Assembly (NCBI GenBank): GCA_017548805.1
Contig: JAFYZE010000050.1
Span: 1 to 6,807, forward strand
DNA length: 6,807 bases
Source: Bacteroidales bacterium
Lineage (GTDB): Bacteria; Bacteroidota; Bacteroidia; Bacteroidales; UBA932
Direction of reading: 5' to 3'
Positions 1-6,066 of the stretch are shown in pieces. Under the pieces are notes generated by a model that searched no databases, was not told the origin of the DNA, and worked only from the letters and a program-made list of their open reading frames with translations. Position 1 is the first letter of the stretch. The number at the start of each line of letters is the position of its first letter. A program made the position numbers and the translations under genes.

Positions 1-788
1 AGGGTCACGTCATAGGGATTGGCGCGGGCGATGCAGCCCATCTCACCGTTGAACACCTGCTTGCCGACGCTGGCGGCAAAGGACTTGGCCTTGGCGATGG
101 TGTCGCGGATCATATCCCTTGTTTCGGAATAGTTGTGGAACTGCAGGATGTCGGCATAGTCCGCCATCTCGATCATGCAGGAGACCTTCTCCATGCCGAT
201 CGTCAGGGGAGTGTCGGGGTCCTTTTCCTTGAACAGCCTGTACATGAGCTTGCAGTTCTCGAAGTTGGATTCCTTCATCCTCCTGTTGAGGTCGGGCTCG
301 TTCATCAGGTCCCACATCATCAGGTTGGGTTCGTCCTTGAGCGCAGCCACGAGGAATTCAACCCACTCGTCGGCCTGGGGCAGGAGCGTGGAATCACGCG
401 TCCACCTGCCGCTGCCGACTACGGGCACGAAGCCGATGCCGCGGGCGTCGCAGCGCCTCGCGAAATCCCTGAGCCTGTCCGTCAGGGTGTCGCCGAGTTC
501 AGTGAAACACTGGTAAGGAACGAAAACACGGGCCATGTTGAGCTTGAGGCCCTGGGCGAGGTCGAGGTCGAAATCGACGACCGATTCGTCATATTTCACC
601 CAAGTATCGACATGGTGGCGGGGCTCAGCCACCGTGGCGGGGGTGTAGTTGAAGCCGCGCAGGGCGGTGCAGTCGATGGCATATTTGTCCACTTTCTGGA
701 CAGGTGCCGAGCAGGAAAGGAGAACGGCTCCGAGGGCAGCCATCACGAAATAATTGAAGAATAGGGTGTTTTTCATAAGGAGTTTCAT
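1..788 (-). CDS. Lipoprotein glycoside hydrolase, clan GH-A (GH5-like), C-terminus cut by window edge
   Basis: Reading the minus strand from ATG at 788 gives 262 full codons with no stop before the left edge, so the gene is partial. The N-terminus is a lipoprotein signal: a hydrophobic stretch (residues 7-24) followed by lipobox L-L-S-C with Cys26, which predicts a lipid-anchored envelope protein. The mature part opens with RGFNYTP (44-50), the usual first strand of GH5-like TIM barrels. WDLMNEPD (159-166) carries the expected acid/base Glu164, HNY (218-220) fits the substrate-binding strand, and NGEMG (247-251) carries the expected nucleophile Glu249. The final strand and any extra domain lie outside the window. 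Family knowledge: such enzymes cleave internal beta-linkages in mannan, xylan or glucan, and related proteins are often labelled 1,4-beta-xylanase or cellulase. Substrate cannot be decided here. A second in-frame ATG at 776 would shorten the signal by four residues. The gene is divergent from the GH120 gene and shares a short intergenic region with it. Confidence 0.85.
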   Translation of the reverse strand, partial: MKLLMKNTLFFNYFVMAALGAVLLSCSAPVQKVDKYAIDCTALRGFNYTPATVAEPRHHVDTWVKYDESVVDFDLDLAQGLKLNMARVFVPYQCFTELGDTLTDRLRDFARRCDARGIGFVPVVGSGRWTRDSTLLPQADEWVEFLVAALKDEPNLMMWDLMNEPDLNRRMKESNFENCKLMYRLFKEKDPDTPLTIGMEKVSCMIEMADYADILQFHNYSETRDMIRDTIAKAKSFAASVGKQVFNGEMGCIARANPYDVT

Positions 789-810
789 AGCCTTAGTGTC
801 ATTGTCTGTG

Positions 811-839
811 TAAAGTTAGGAAATCTATCCCAAAACAAA
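811..839 (-). promoter_or_regulatory. Candidate promoter for the GH5-like gene
   Basis: On the minus strand TAACTTTA (818 to 811) differs from the Bacteroidetes -7 consensus TAnnTTTG only at the last base. A TTTG (839 to 836) lies 17 bases upstream as a possible -33 element. The box ends 22 bases before the ATG at 788, which leaves a short leader. The match is imperfect and the surroundings are AT-rich, so this is only a candidate. Confidence 0.35.
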
Positions 840-848
840 AGCCCTATT

Positions 849-880
849 TTTGAAATTATGGGATGGAATGACTATATTTG
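849..880 (+). promoter_or_regulatory. Candidate Bacteroidetes promoter for the GH120-led operon
   Basis: TTTG (849-852), a 20-base spacer, then TATATTTG (873-880) matches the Bacteroidetes sigma-ABfr pattern TTTG-N19~21-TAnnTTTG exactly at every fixed position. Transcription would start at about 884-888, only 10-14 bases before ATG 898. If used, this promoter rules out the in-frame starts at 850 (TTG) and 868 (ATG). A second exact -7 box, TATTTTTG (845-852), overlaps its -33 element but has no good -33 partner of its own. Confidence 0.5.
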
Positions 881-897
881 AGCAAAACCACATCACT

Positions 898-2934
898 ATG
901 ACTTCTTGCCCATCGGCCTGCGGAAGGCAGGCAAAGACCATCTACGTTGACATCAACGCTCCCGCAGGAGGAGACGGATCCGCCAAGCATCCTTTCCTGC
1001 ATATCAATGACGCCGCACAGGTCGCCCTTCCGGGCGACGAGGTGCTCGTGGCTCCCGGTATCTACCGCGAGTACGTGGATCCCAGGAACGCCGGAACCGA
1101 AGATGCGCGCATCACATACCGCAGCGCGGAGCCCCTCGGGGCGGAGATCACCGGCGCCGAGACTGTCAAGGACTGGAAGCATTTCCGGGACAATGTCTGG
1201 TTATGCCGCGTGGACAACAAGGTCTTCGGAGACTACAATCCCTATACGACCTTCGTCGGGGGAGACTGGTATTTCGCCCCTCCCACCAAGCATACCGGCG
1301 CAGTCTATCTCAACGGCAGGCAGCTCTACGAAGCGGATACGCTGGAAGAGTGCCTGGCAGGCAAGGTCTTCAAGCCTTCATGGGAGCCGGAGCAGACCAT
1401 CTACAGGTGGTACACCGAGCAGGATGGTGACAGCACGGTCATATACGCCAATTTCCAGGGAAAGGATCCCAATGTGGAGCTGGTGGACATCAATGTCCGC
1501 CGCCGCTGTTTCTTCCCTTCCAAGACAGGTGTAGGATACATCACTTTCAGCGGTTTCAAGGTGGACAAGGCAGCCACGACCTGGGCCCCGCCCGCGGCGT
1601 TCCAGGACGGTATGGTCGGTCCCCACTGGTCCAAGGGATGGATCATTGAGGACTGCGAGATATCCGACAGCAAGTGCTGCGGCATCTCGCTCGGCAAGTA
1701 TCTCGACCCCGAGAACGAGCATTTCTTTACCAACAAATATGTCAAGAGTCCCACCCAGATGGAACGAGACGCCGTATGCCGCGGCCAGTATCACGGGTGG
1801 CTCAAGGAGAACATCGGCCACCATATTGTCCGCCGCTGCCACATCCACCACTGCGAGCAGACCGGCATCGTCGGCCGCATGGGCTGCGTGTTCAGCACCA
1901 TCGAGGACAACCATATCCACAACATCAACAACATGCAGGAGCTCGGCGGAGCCGAGATAGCCGGCATCAAGCTTCATGCGGCCATCGACGTGACTTTCCG
2001 CCGCAACCACATCCATCATTGCACCATGGGCATATGGTGCGACTGGGAGGCCCAGGGCACACGCATTACGGGCAACCTGCTGCATGACAACCATATTCCC
2101 GATTCATGCCCAGAAGCCAGCAGCATGATGGCCAACCAGGACATCTTCGTGGAGGTGGCCCACGGCCCGACCCTTATCGACAACAATATACTCCTCTCCA
2201 AGTGCGCCATCCGCATGCCTACCGAGGGTGTGGCTTTCGTCCACAACCTCTGCCTCGGCTCCATAGCCGACGTGGGTTCCGGCACGGCTTTTTATGTCAA
2301 GGGCAACAAAGAGGAGCGCTATACTCCTTACCATATCCCGCACCGTACGGAGGTCATGGGCTTTATGATCATCCTTCACGGCGACGACCGTTTCTACAAC
2401 AATATCTTCATCCAGCACTATCCCGCCGAAGATGCGCATTCGTCCGGAGACCTCGGAGGGGAGCAGCAGAGCATCAACCTCCGGGCAGGAACCTACGTAT
2501 TCGATGGCTATCCGACGTATGATGAATGGATAAAGCAGTTCCACATGGAGGCGCCCGCCAACATGTACGTATGCATGGAACCGCACTTCAACCATCTGCC
2601 GGTGTGGGCTTCGGGCAACGCCTATCTCGGCGGAGCGAGGGCTTGGGAAAAGGAGCCCGTCAAGCTCGTCAGCGACAGGCAGGTGAAGATTGAACTCGTC
2701 GAAAAGGACGGCGGCTATTTCCTTGAGACCGACTTGTTCGATGCCCTCGCATCCTTCAGGGGAGAGCTCGTGGATACCGCTCGCCTCGGCAAGGCCTTCC
2801 AGCCTGACCAGGCGTTCGAGAACCCTGACGGCAGCCCCATCACTTTCGATGTCGACTACAATGGCAGGCGCAGGGGGTCCGAGGTCCTTCCGGGTCCTTT
2901 CGCCGTCGCCTCTGCTGAGATAAAGGTACTATAG
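898..2934 (+). CDS. GH120 beta-xylosidase, cytoplasmic (right-handed beta-helix)
   Basis: Predicted to release xylose from the non-reducing end of xylo-oligosaccharides or xylosides. Numbering is from ATG 898 (678 aa). Residues 14-60 (IYVDINAPAGGDG, then GIYREYV) form the opening helix coils. A middle part (about 95-205) fits the Ig-like insertion of the family, and beta-helix coils follow. It resembles, from memory, the GH120 enzyme XylC of Thermoanaerobacterium saccharolyticum through long shared blocks: INVRR, GWIIED, EIAGIKLHAAIDV, DWEAQGTRI, FVEVAHGP and GDDRFYNNIF. The XylC nucleophile Asp and acid/base Glu map to Asp382 (DWEAQG) and Glu419 (FVEVAHG); the nearby conserved Glu is Glu353 (EIAG). 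There is no signal peptide and there are many cysteines, so it is probably cytoplasmic and acts on imported substrate. Start choice: the open frame reaches back to TTG 850 and ATG 868, but codons 868-897 are AT-rich and overlap the best promoter, so 898 is preferred. It is first in the operon. Confidence 0.92.
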   Translation: MTSCPSACGRQAKTIYVDINAPAGGDGSAKHPFLHINDAAQVALPGDEVLVAPGIYREYVDPRNAGTEDARITYRSAEPLGAEITGAETVKDWKHFRDNVWLCRVDNKVFGDYNPYTTFVGGDWYFAPPTKHTGAVYLNGRQLYEADTLEECLAGKVFKPSWEPEQTIYRWYTEQDGDSTVIYANFQGKDPNVELVDINVRRRCFFPSKTGVGYITFSGFKVDKAATTWAPPAAFQDGMVGPHWSKGWIIEDCEISDSKCCGISLGKYLDPENEHFFTNKYVKSPTQMERDAVCRGQYHGWLKENIGHHIVRRCHIHHCEQTGIVGRMGCVFSTIEDNHIHNINNMQELGGAEIAGIKLHAAIDVTFRRNHIHHCTMGIWCDWEAQGTRITGNLLHDNHIPDSCPEASSMMANQDIFVEVAHGPTLIDNNILLSKCAIRMPTEGVAFVHNLCLGSIADVGSGTAFYVKGNKEERYTPYHIPHRTEVMGFMIILHGDDRFYNNIFIQHYPAEDAHSSGDLGGEQQSINLRAGTYVFDGYPTYDEWIKQFHMEAPANMYVCMEPHFNHLPVWASGNAYLGGARAWEKEPVKLVSDRQVKIELVEKDGGYFLETDLFDALASFRGELVDTARLGKAFQPDQAFENPDGSPITFDVDYNGRRRGSEVLPGPFAVASAEIKVL

Positions 2935-2939
2935 ATTTG
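2911..2939 (+). promoter_or_regulatory. Possible internal promoter ahead of the alpha/beta hydrolase
   Basis: TAGATTTG (2932-2939) is an exact match to TAnnTTTG and includes the GH120 stop codon TAG. Upstream, TCTG (2911-2914) lies 17 bases away as a weak -33 element. Transcription would begin near 2944, about 15 bases before ATG 2960, and would express the hydrolase and steroid genes without the xylosidase. The evidence is one exact box and a poor second one. Confidence 0.3.
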
Positions 2940-2959
2940 ATAACCAAACAATTGATAGC

Positions 2960-4039
2960 ATGATTACAAGGAAACTACTTGCGCTTGCCGTCGCTTTTGC
3001 GGCCGCCTGCGCTCTCTGCTCGGCCCAGACTGACCAGATGCAGATCATTGAGAATGGTGGAACAGGTGAATACAAATCCGCCGCCATAGGCGACGCCAGC
3101 CTTCCCACCCACATGATTTACCGTCCTCTGGATATCAAGGGCTATGTCGCAGCCAACGGGAAGATTCCCGTGCTGCTCTATGCCAACGGCGCCTGCGCCA
3201 ATAACAGCCTCGAGATGAGCCGCCTGTTGAGCGAGGTCGCTTCGTACGGCTACATCATCCTTGCCATCGGACCTTACGAAGACATGCCGGATGACCGTTT
3301 CTATAATCAGTGGAAGGGTGTCGTGAGGGGCTGGTATCCCGAGACCAAGCCCATTGCCATCATGGGCAATGGCGAGAGGCTGACGCCTTATACCGAGGCC
3401 GAGCTTGCGGCACAGGCCGCCGAGCGCGAAGCCGCGCAGAAGGCTGCTGCCGCCGCTGCCAAGAAGAACAGGAACAAGAAGAACGCCGAACCCGCCCCGG
3501 CTCCTTTCCGCACATATGCAAGGCAGCTTCTTGAGGCATTGGACTGGCTTACTGACCAGAACGCCGATCCCGAGAGCGAGTATTACCATCTGATCGACCT
3601 CGAGAAGGTTGCTGCGATGGGACAGTCCTGCGGCGGTGCCCAGGTGCTGGCGGTCGCCCATGACCCCAGGATCAAGACCTGCATGATATTCAACTCCGGC
3701 ATAGGCGAAATGTCCATGAGTGGAGCTTCCAAGGGCTCCCTCGCCAACCTCCATACCCCCATGCTCTACATCAACGGAGGTACTGCCGACGTTGCTTTCG
3801 AGAATGCCAACGGCGACTGGGGCAGGATTGCGGATGACATCCCGGTGGTGAAGATATCCACCCTCGACGGCCATCACGGTACTTATTACGAGAAGAACGC
3901 CGGAGCATTCGCCGTCGTGGCCCGCATGTGGCTCAACTGGCAGCTCAAGGGCAAGACGGCCGACTCGGCGCTTTTCATGAACGACGATTACGAGAAGACC
4001 CTCTATCCCGAGTGGACCTTCGACAGGAAGAACTGGTAG
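2960..4039 (+). CDS. Secreted alpha/beta hydrolase, probable esterase
   Basis: A 359-residue serine hydrolase of unknown substrate. Residues 1-22 are a signal peptide (basic start, Ala-rich hydrophobic core, likely cut after CSA22), so it is exported. Cys17 in FAAAC is a weak alternative lipobox. The nucleophile elbow is GQSCG (221-225) with Ser223. The acid is probably Asp277 (GGTADVAF) and the base His305 or His306 (DGHHG). YANGAC (74-79) fits the oxyanion loop. Residues 146-182 are an Ala/Glu/Lys/Pro-rich insertion, described separately. The closest general match by eye is the dienelactone-hydrolase or acetylesterase-like group, but no specific family or substrate is claimed. It sits 25 bases after the GH120 gene and 6 bases before the 5-alpha-reductase gene, so it is probably co-expressed with both. 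It could remove acyl groups from the xylosidase substrate or act on an ester-linked steroid; context does not settle this. Confidence 0.85.
   Translation: MITRKLLALAVAFAAACALCSAQTDQMQIIENGGTGEYKSAAIGDASLPTHMIYRPLDIKGYVAANGKIPVLLYANGACANNSLEMSRLLSEVASYGYIILAIGPYEDMPDDRFYNQWKGVVRGWYPETKPIAIMGNGERLTPYTEAELAAQAAEREAAQKAAAAAAKKNRNKKNAEPAPAPFRTYARQLLEALDWLTDQNADPESEYYHLIDLEKVAAMGQSCGGAQVLAVAHDPRIKTCMIFNSGIGEMSMSGASKGSLANLHTPMLYINGGTADVAFENANGDWGRIADDIPVVKISTLDGHHGTYYEKNAGAFAVVARMWLNWQLKGKTADSALFMNDDYEKTLYPEWTFDRKNW
3395..3505 (+). other. Ala/Lys-rich low-complexity insertion within the alpha/beta hydrolase
   Basis: Residues 146-182 of the hydrolase are a low-complexity stretch: an Ala/Glu/Gln-rich helix-like part with a run of six alanines (162-167), a basic KKNRNKK patch (168-174), and a Pro/Ala tail (177-182). 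It lies about 40 residues before the nucleophile elbow, where alpha/beta hydrolases usually carry their lid or cap. The reading frame is intact across it, so it is not a frameshift artefact. Confidence 0.7.
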
Positions 4040-4045
4040 GGCGGC

Positions 4046-4816
4046 GTGGTCTCACTGCATGCATTCCAGGTTTTCCTGATAGTGATGGCGGTGATCGCCA
4101 TCGTGGTGTTCGTCAGCCTCTTCTTCGTCGACGCCGGCTACGGGAAGTTCTACCAGCCGAAATGGGGGCCCGGAATGGGCAACCGTCTCGGCTGGATGCT
4201 CATGGAGGCCCCGGTCTTCGTGGCCATGCTCCTGCTGTGGTGGCTTTCCGACCGGCGGGCTGATCCGGTGCGGCTGGTATTCCTGCTGCTTTTCGAGCTG
4301 CATTATTTCCACCGCTCGTTCATTTTCCCGCTGCAGATACGGGGCAACGGGACCATGCCTCTCAGCATCATATTGATGGGGGCGGTGTTCAACACTCTCA
4401 ACGCCTTCATGCAAGGCGGATGGATATTCTATCTGTCCCCGGCTGACTATTATCCCGCAGGATGGATATGGAGCCTTCCGTTCATCGTCGGCACCGCGAT
4501 ATTCTTCTTCGGTATGGCTGTGAACATCCGTTCGGACTCCATCATCAGGCATTTGCGCAAGCCCGGGGACACGGCGCACTACCTCCCGAAAGGCGGGATG
4601 TTCAAGTATGTGACGAGCGCCAATTATTTCGGTGAATTCGTCGAATGGACGGGCTTCGCCATCCTTACATGGTCCTGGTCCGGTGCGGTCTTCGCGCTCT
4701 GGACCTTCGCCAACCTGGCTCCCCGTGCCGCGCGCATCCATGACATGTATGCGCGCGATTTCCCCGGTGAGTTCGATCCTGACAAGACGAAACGGATCCT
4801 TCCATTTATTTTCTGA
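4046..4816 (+). CDS. Steroid 5-alpha-reductase family integral membrane protein
   Basis: Predicted NADPH-dependent reduction of a delta4-3-ketosteroid (or 3-oxo-delta4 bile acid) to the 5-alpha product in the inner membrane. The 256 residues match the SRD5A family (PF02544) along their length, close to the 254 of human SRD5A2. Glu54 (MLMEAP) and Tyr87 (HYFHR, 86-90) correspond to the human Glu57/Tyr91 pair that contacts the C3 ketone. The NADPH-binding C-terminal half is well kept: NIRSD (160-164), LRKPGDT (170-176), GG (183-184), SANYFGE (191-197), Arg227 and the terminal LPFIF. Hydrophobic segments lie near 7-28, 50-67, 76-84, 105-120, 140-159 and 200-222. The start is GTG 4046; the frame is closed upstream by the TAG at 4037, and the next starts (GTG 4082, ATG 4085) would cut into the first membrane segment. 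It begins 6 bases after the hydrolase stop and overlaps the next start by one base. It is related to ICMT and DUF1295 membrane reductases, but the steroid-site residues favour the SRD5A call. Confidence 0.9.
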   Translation: MVSLHAFQVFLIVMAVIAIVVFVSLFFVDAGYGKFYQPKWGPGMGNRLGWMLMEAPVFVAMLLLWWLSDRRADPVRLVFLLLFELHYFHRSFIFPLQIRGNGTMPLSIILMGAVFNTLNAFMQGGWIFYLSPADYYPAGWIWSLPFIVGTAIFFFGMAVNIRSDSIIRHLRKPGDTAHYLPKGGMFKYVTSANYFGEFVEWTGFAILTWSWSGAVFALWTFANLAPRAARIHDMYARDFPGEFDPDKTKRILPFIF

Positions 4817-4818
4817 TG
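4814..4818 (+). promoter_or_regulatory. TGATG stop-start overlap between 5-alpha-reductase and OYE genes
   Basis: The reductase stop TGA (4814-4816) and the OYE start ATG (4816-4818) share one base. There is no clear Shine-Dalgarno sequence upstream, so translation of the OYE gene probably depends on ribosomes ending the gene before it. This favours balanced production of the two proteins. An in-frame ATG at 4822 is a less likely start. Confidence 0.75.
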
Positions 4819-6066
4819 AAGATGCAAACCGTTGAATCAGATATCTTTACTCCTGTCAAAATCGGCCCTGTCACCCTGCGCAACCGCATCATCCGGTCGG
4901 CTGCCTTCGAGAACATGGCCTATGGCAACAGGCCCTCGAAGGACCTGATGGACTATCATGTTGCCGTTGCCAGGGGAGGGGTGGGGATGACCACGCTGAC
5001 ATATGCCTCCGTGAACCAAAGCGGCCTGTCGTTCGACGGCCAGCTGTGGATGCGCGAGGAGATCGTGCCCGAGCTGCGGGAGATCACCGACGCCATCCAC
5101 GCCCAGGGGGCGAAGGCGTCCATCCAGCTCGGGCACTGCGGTAACATGACGCACAGGTCCACCTGCGGGTGCATGCCCGTCGGGGCATCGGGAGGTTTCA
5201 ACCTCTATTCCCCGACATTCGCGCGTGCGCTGCGCGAGGACGAGATTGATGCGCTGGTGGACGATTTCGGCAGGGCTGTCTGCCTTGCCCGGCAGGCCGG
5301 CTTCGACTGCGTCGAGATCCATGCCGGCCACGGATATCTTATCAGCCAGTTCCTTTCGCCTTACACCAACCACAGGCATGATCGATTCGGCGGCTCGCTC
5401 GAGAACCGCATGAGGCTGATGCGCATGGTCATACAGCGCGTTATGAAGGAGGCCGGGGACGACATGGGCGTGCTGGTCAAGATGAACATGCACGACGGCT
5501 TCCGCCGCGGAATGCAGCACGCGGAGTGCCTGGAGGTCGCCCGCGAGCTCGAAAGGCTCGGCGTCCATGCCATCGTGCTCTCCGCAGGATTTGTGAGCAA
5601 GGCCCCCATGCAGGTGATGCGCGGGGCGATGCCCATCCGCACCTTGGCGCATTACATGGACATGCGCAAATTCTGGTGGCTCAAGGCTATGGTGCGCCTG
5701 TTCGGGCATACGATCATCCCGACCGTGCCGTACAAGGACGCTTATTTCCTGGAAGATGCCATGGAGTTCCGCAATGCACTCAAGCTGCCTCTGGTCTATG
5801 TCGGAGGCATGGTGTCGCGCGAATCCATCGAGAAAGTGCTCGGCTCAGGATTCGCTGCGGTGCAGATGGCCAGGGCCCTCATCCACGATACCGATTTCGT
5901 GAACAAGCTGCGGAGCGGCGAAGTCGAGCGCAGCGAATGCCGTCATTCCAACTATTGTATCGGCAGGATGTATACCCTGGAAATGAAATGTAACCATTGC
6001 GCCGGCGAGCTTCCGCCCGCCCTGCGCAAGGAAGTCGACAAGGCGGAGAGGAGATGGTCGCACTGA
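4816..6066 (+). CDS. Old Yellow Enzyme family flavin reductase, probable 3-oxo-steroid delta4 reductase/dehydrogenase (5BR-like)
   Basis: A 416-residue FMN TIM barrel of the NADH:flavin oxidoreductase/OYE family. Visible parts: FTPVKIGPVTLRNRI (11-25) at the barrel start, IQLGHCG (103-109), the His169/His172/Tyr174 site (HAGHGYL) that holds and protonates enone substrates, SPYTNHRHDRFGGSLENR (181-198), the flavin-phosphate strand YVGGM (328-332), and MARALI (351-356). Context and recalled work on Bacteroidetes bile-acid reductases suggest it interconverts 3-oxo-5-beta and 3-oxo-delta4 steroids. It stops after the barrel and a short Cys-rich tail, so it lacks the FAD/NAD domain that BaiCD, BaiH and dienoyl-CoA reductase carry. 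Odd points: the tail has Cys375, Cys381, Cys392 and Cys395 in place of the usual CxxCxxxC-x11-C, and residues 281-302 form a hydrophobic/basic insertion. A reductase for another enone, or an O-demethylase relative, cannot be excluded. The gene overlaps both neighbours. Confidence 0.9.
   Translation: MKMQTVESDIFTPVKIGPVTLRNRIIRSAAFENMAYGNRPSKDLMDYHVAVARGGVGMTTLTYASVNQSGLSFDGQLWMREEIVPELREITDAIHAQGAKASIQLGHCGNMTHRSTCGCMPVGASGGFNLYSPTFARALREDEIDALVDDFGRAVCLARQAGFDCVEIHAGHGYLISQFLSPYTNHRHDRFGGSLENRMRLMRMVIQRVMKEAGDDMGVLVKMNMHDGFRRGMQHAECLEVARELERLGVHAIVLSAGFVSKAPMQVMRGAMPIRTLAHYMDMRKFWWLKAMVRLFGHTIIPTVPYKDAYFLEDAMEFRNALKLPLVYVGGMVSRESIEKVLGSGFAAVQMARALIHDTDFVNKLRSGEVERSECRHSNYCIGRMYTLEMKCNHCAGELPPALRKEVDKAERRWSH
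5938..6000 (+). other. Variant cysteine quartet in the OYE tail (possible Fe-S site)
   Basis: Residues 375-395 of the OYE protein have spacing C-x5-C-x10-C-x2-C (Cys375, 381, 392, 395), with His377 and His394 nearby. The 4Fe-4S OYE proteins (dienoyl-CoA reductase, BaiCD type) use C-x2-C-x3-C-x11-C at the same place after the flavin-binding strands. Aligned by eye, the second canonical Cys is Ser378 here, one residue is missing before Cys381 and one more before Cys392, and Cys395 is extra. Confidence 0.6.
6045..6053 (+). promoter_or_regulatory. Ribosome binding site of the SDR gene, inside the OYE gene
   Basis: GGAG (6045-6048) lies 5 bases before ATG 6054, and AGGAG (6049-6053) directly abuts it. 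This is the clearest Shine-Dalgarno-like sequence among the starts in the window. It supports ATG 6054 as the start and a 13-base overlap with the OYE gene. Confidence 0.6.

Noticed and set aside
135..764. Long plus-strand open frame (209 codons) at the left end
   Set aside because: It is antisense to the lipoprotein glycosidase, whose minus-strand translation shows a lipobox, NEP and catalytic Glu motifs. The plus-strand product has no recognisable domain.
850..897. TTG 850 or ATG 868 as the GH120 start
   Set aside because: The extra codons are AT-rich, unlike the rest of the gene, add no signal peptide or domain, and overlap an exact promoter element. ATG 868 remains a fallback if that promoter is inactive.
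1378..2094. 238-codon minus-strand open frame opposite the GH120 gene
   Set aside because: Lies fully inside the well-supported GH120 gene and looks like a codon-bias shadow.
2935..2959. Terminator between the GH120 and hydrolase genes
   Set aside because: The 25-base spacer has no GC-rich hairpin or T-run; it is too short for a usual intrinsic terminator.
3395..3505. Frameshift or repeat artefact at the Ala/Lys-rich region
   Set aside because: The frame is open on both sides with hydrolase motifs before and after it in the same frame, so it is a true in-frame insertion.
2975..3877. 300-codon minus-strand open frame opposite the alpha/beta hydrolase
   Set aside because: Shadow frame of a GC-rich gene. 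The plus strand has a signal peptide and a serine-hydrolase motif; the minus-strand product is compositionally odd with no domain.
4837..5709. 290-codon minus-strand open frame opposite the OYE gene
   Set aside because: The plus strand encodes a clear OYE barrel. The opposite frame is His/Ala/Val-rich and has no recognisable motif.
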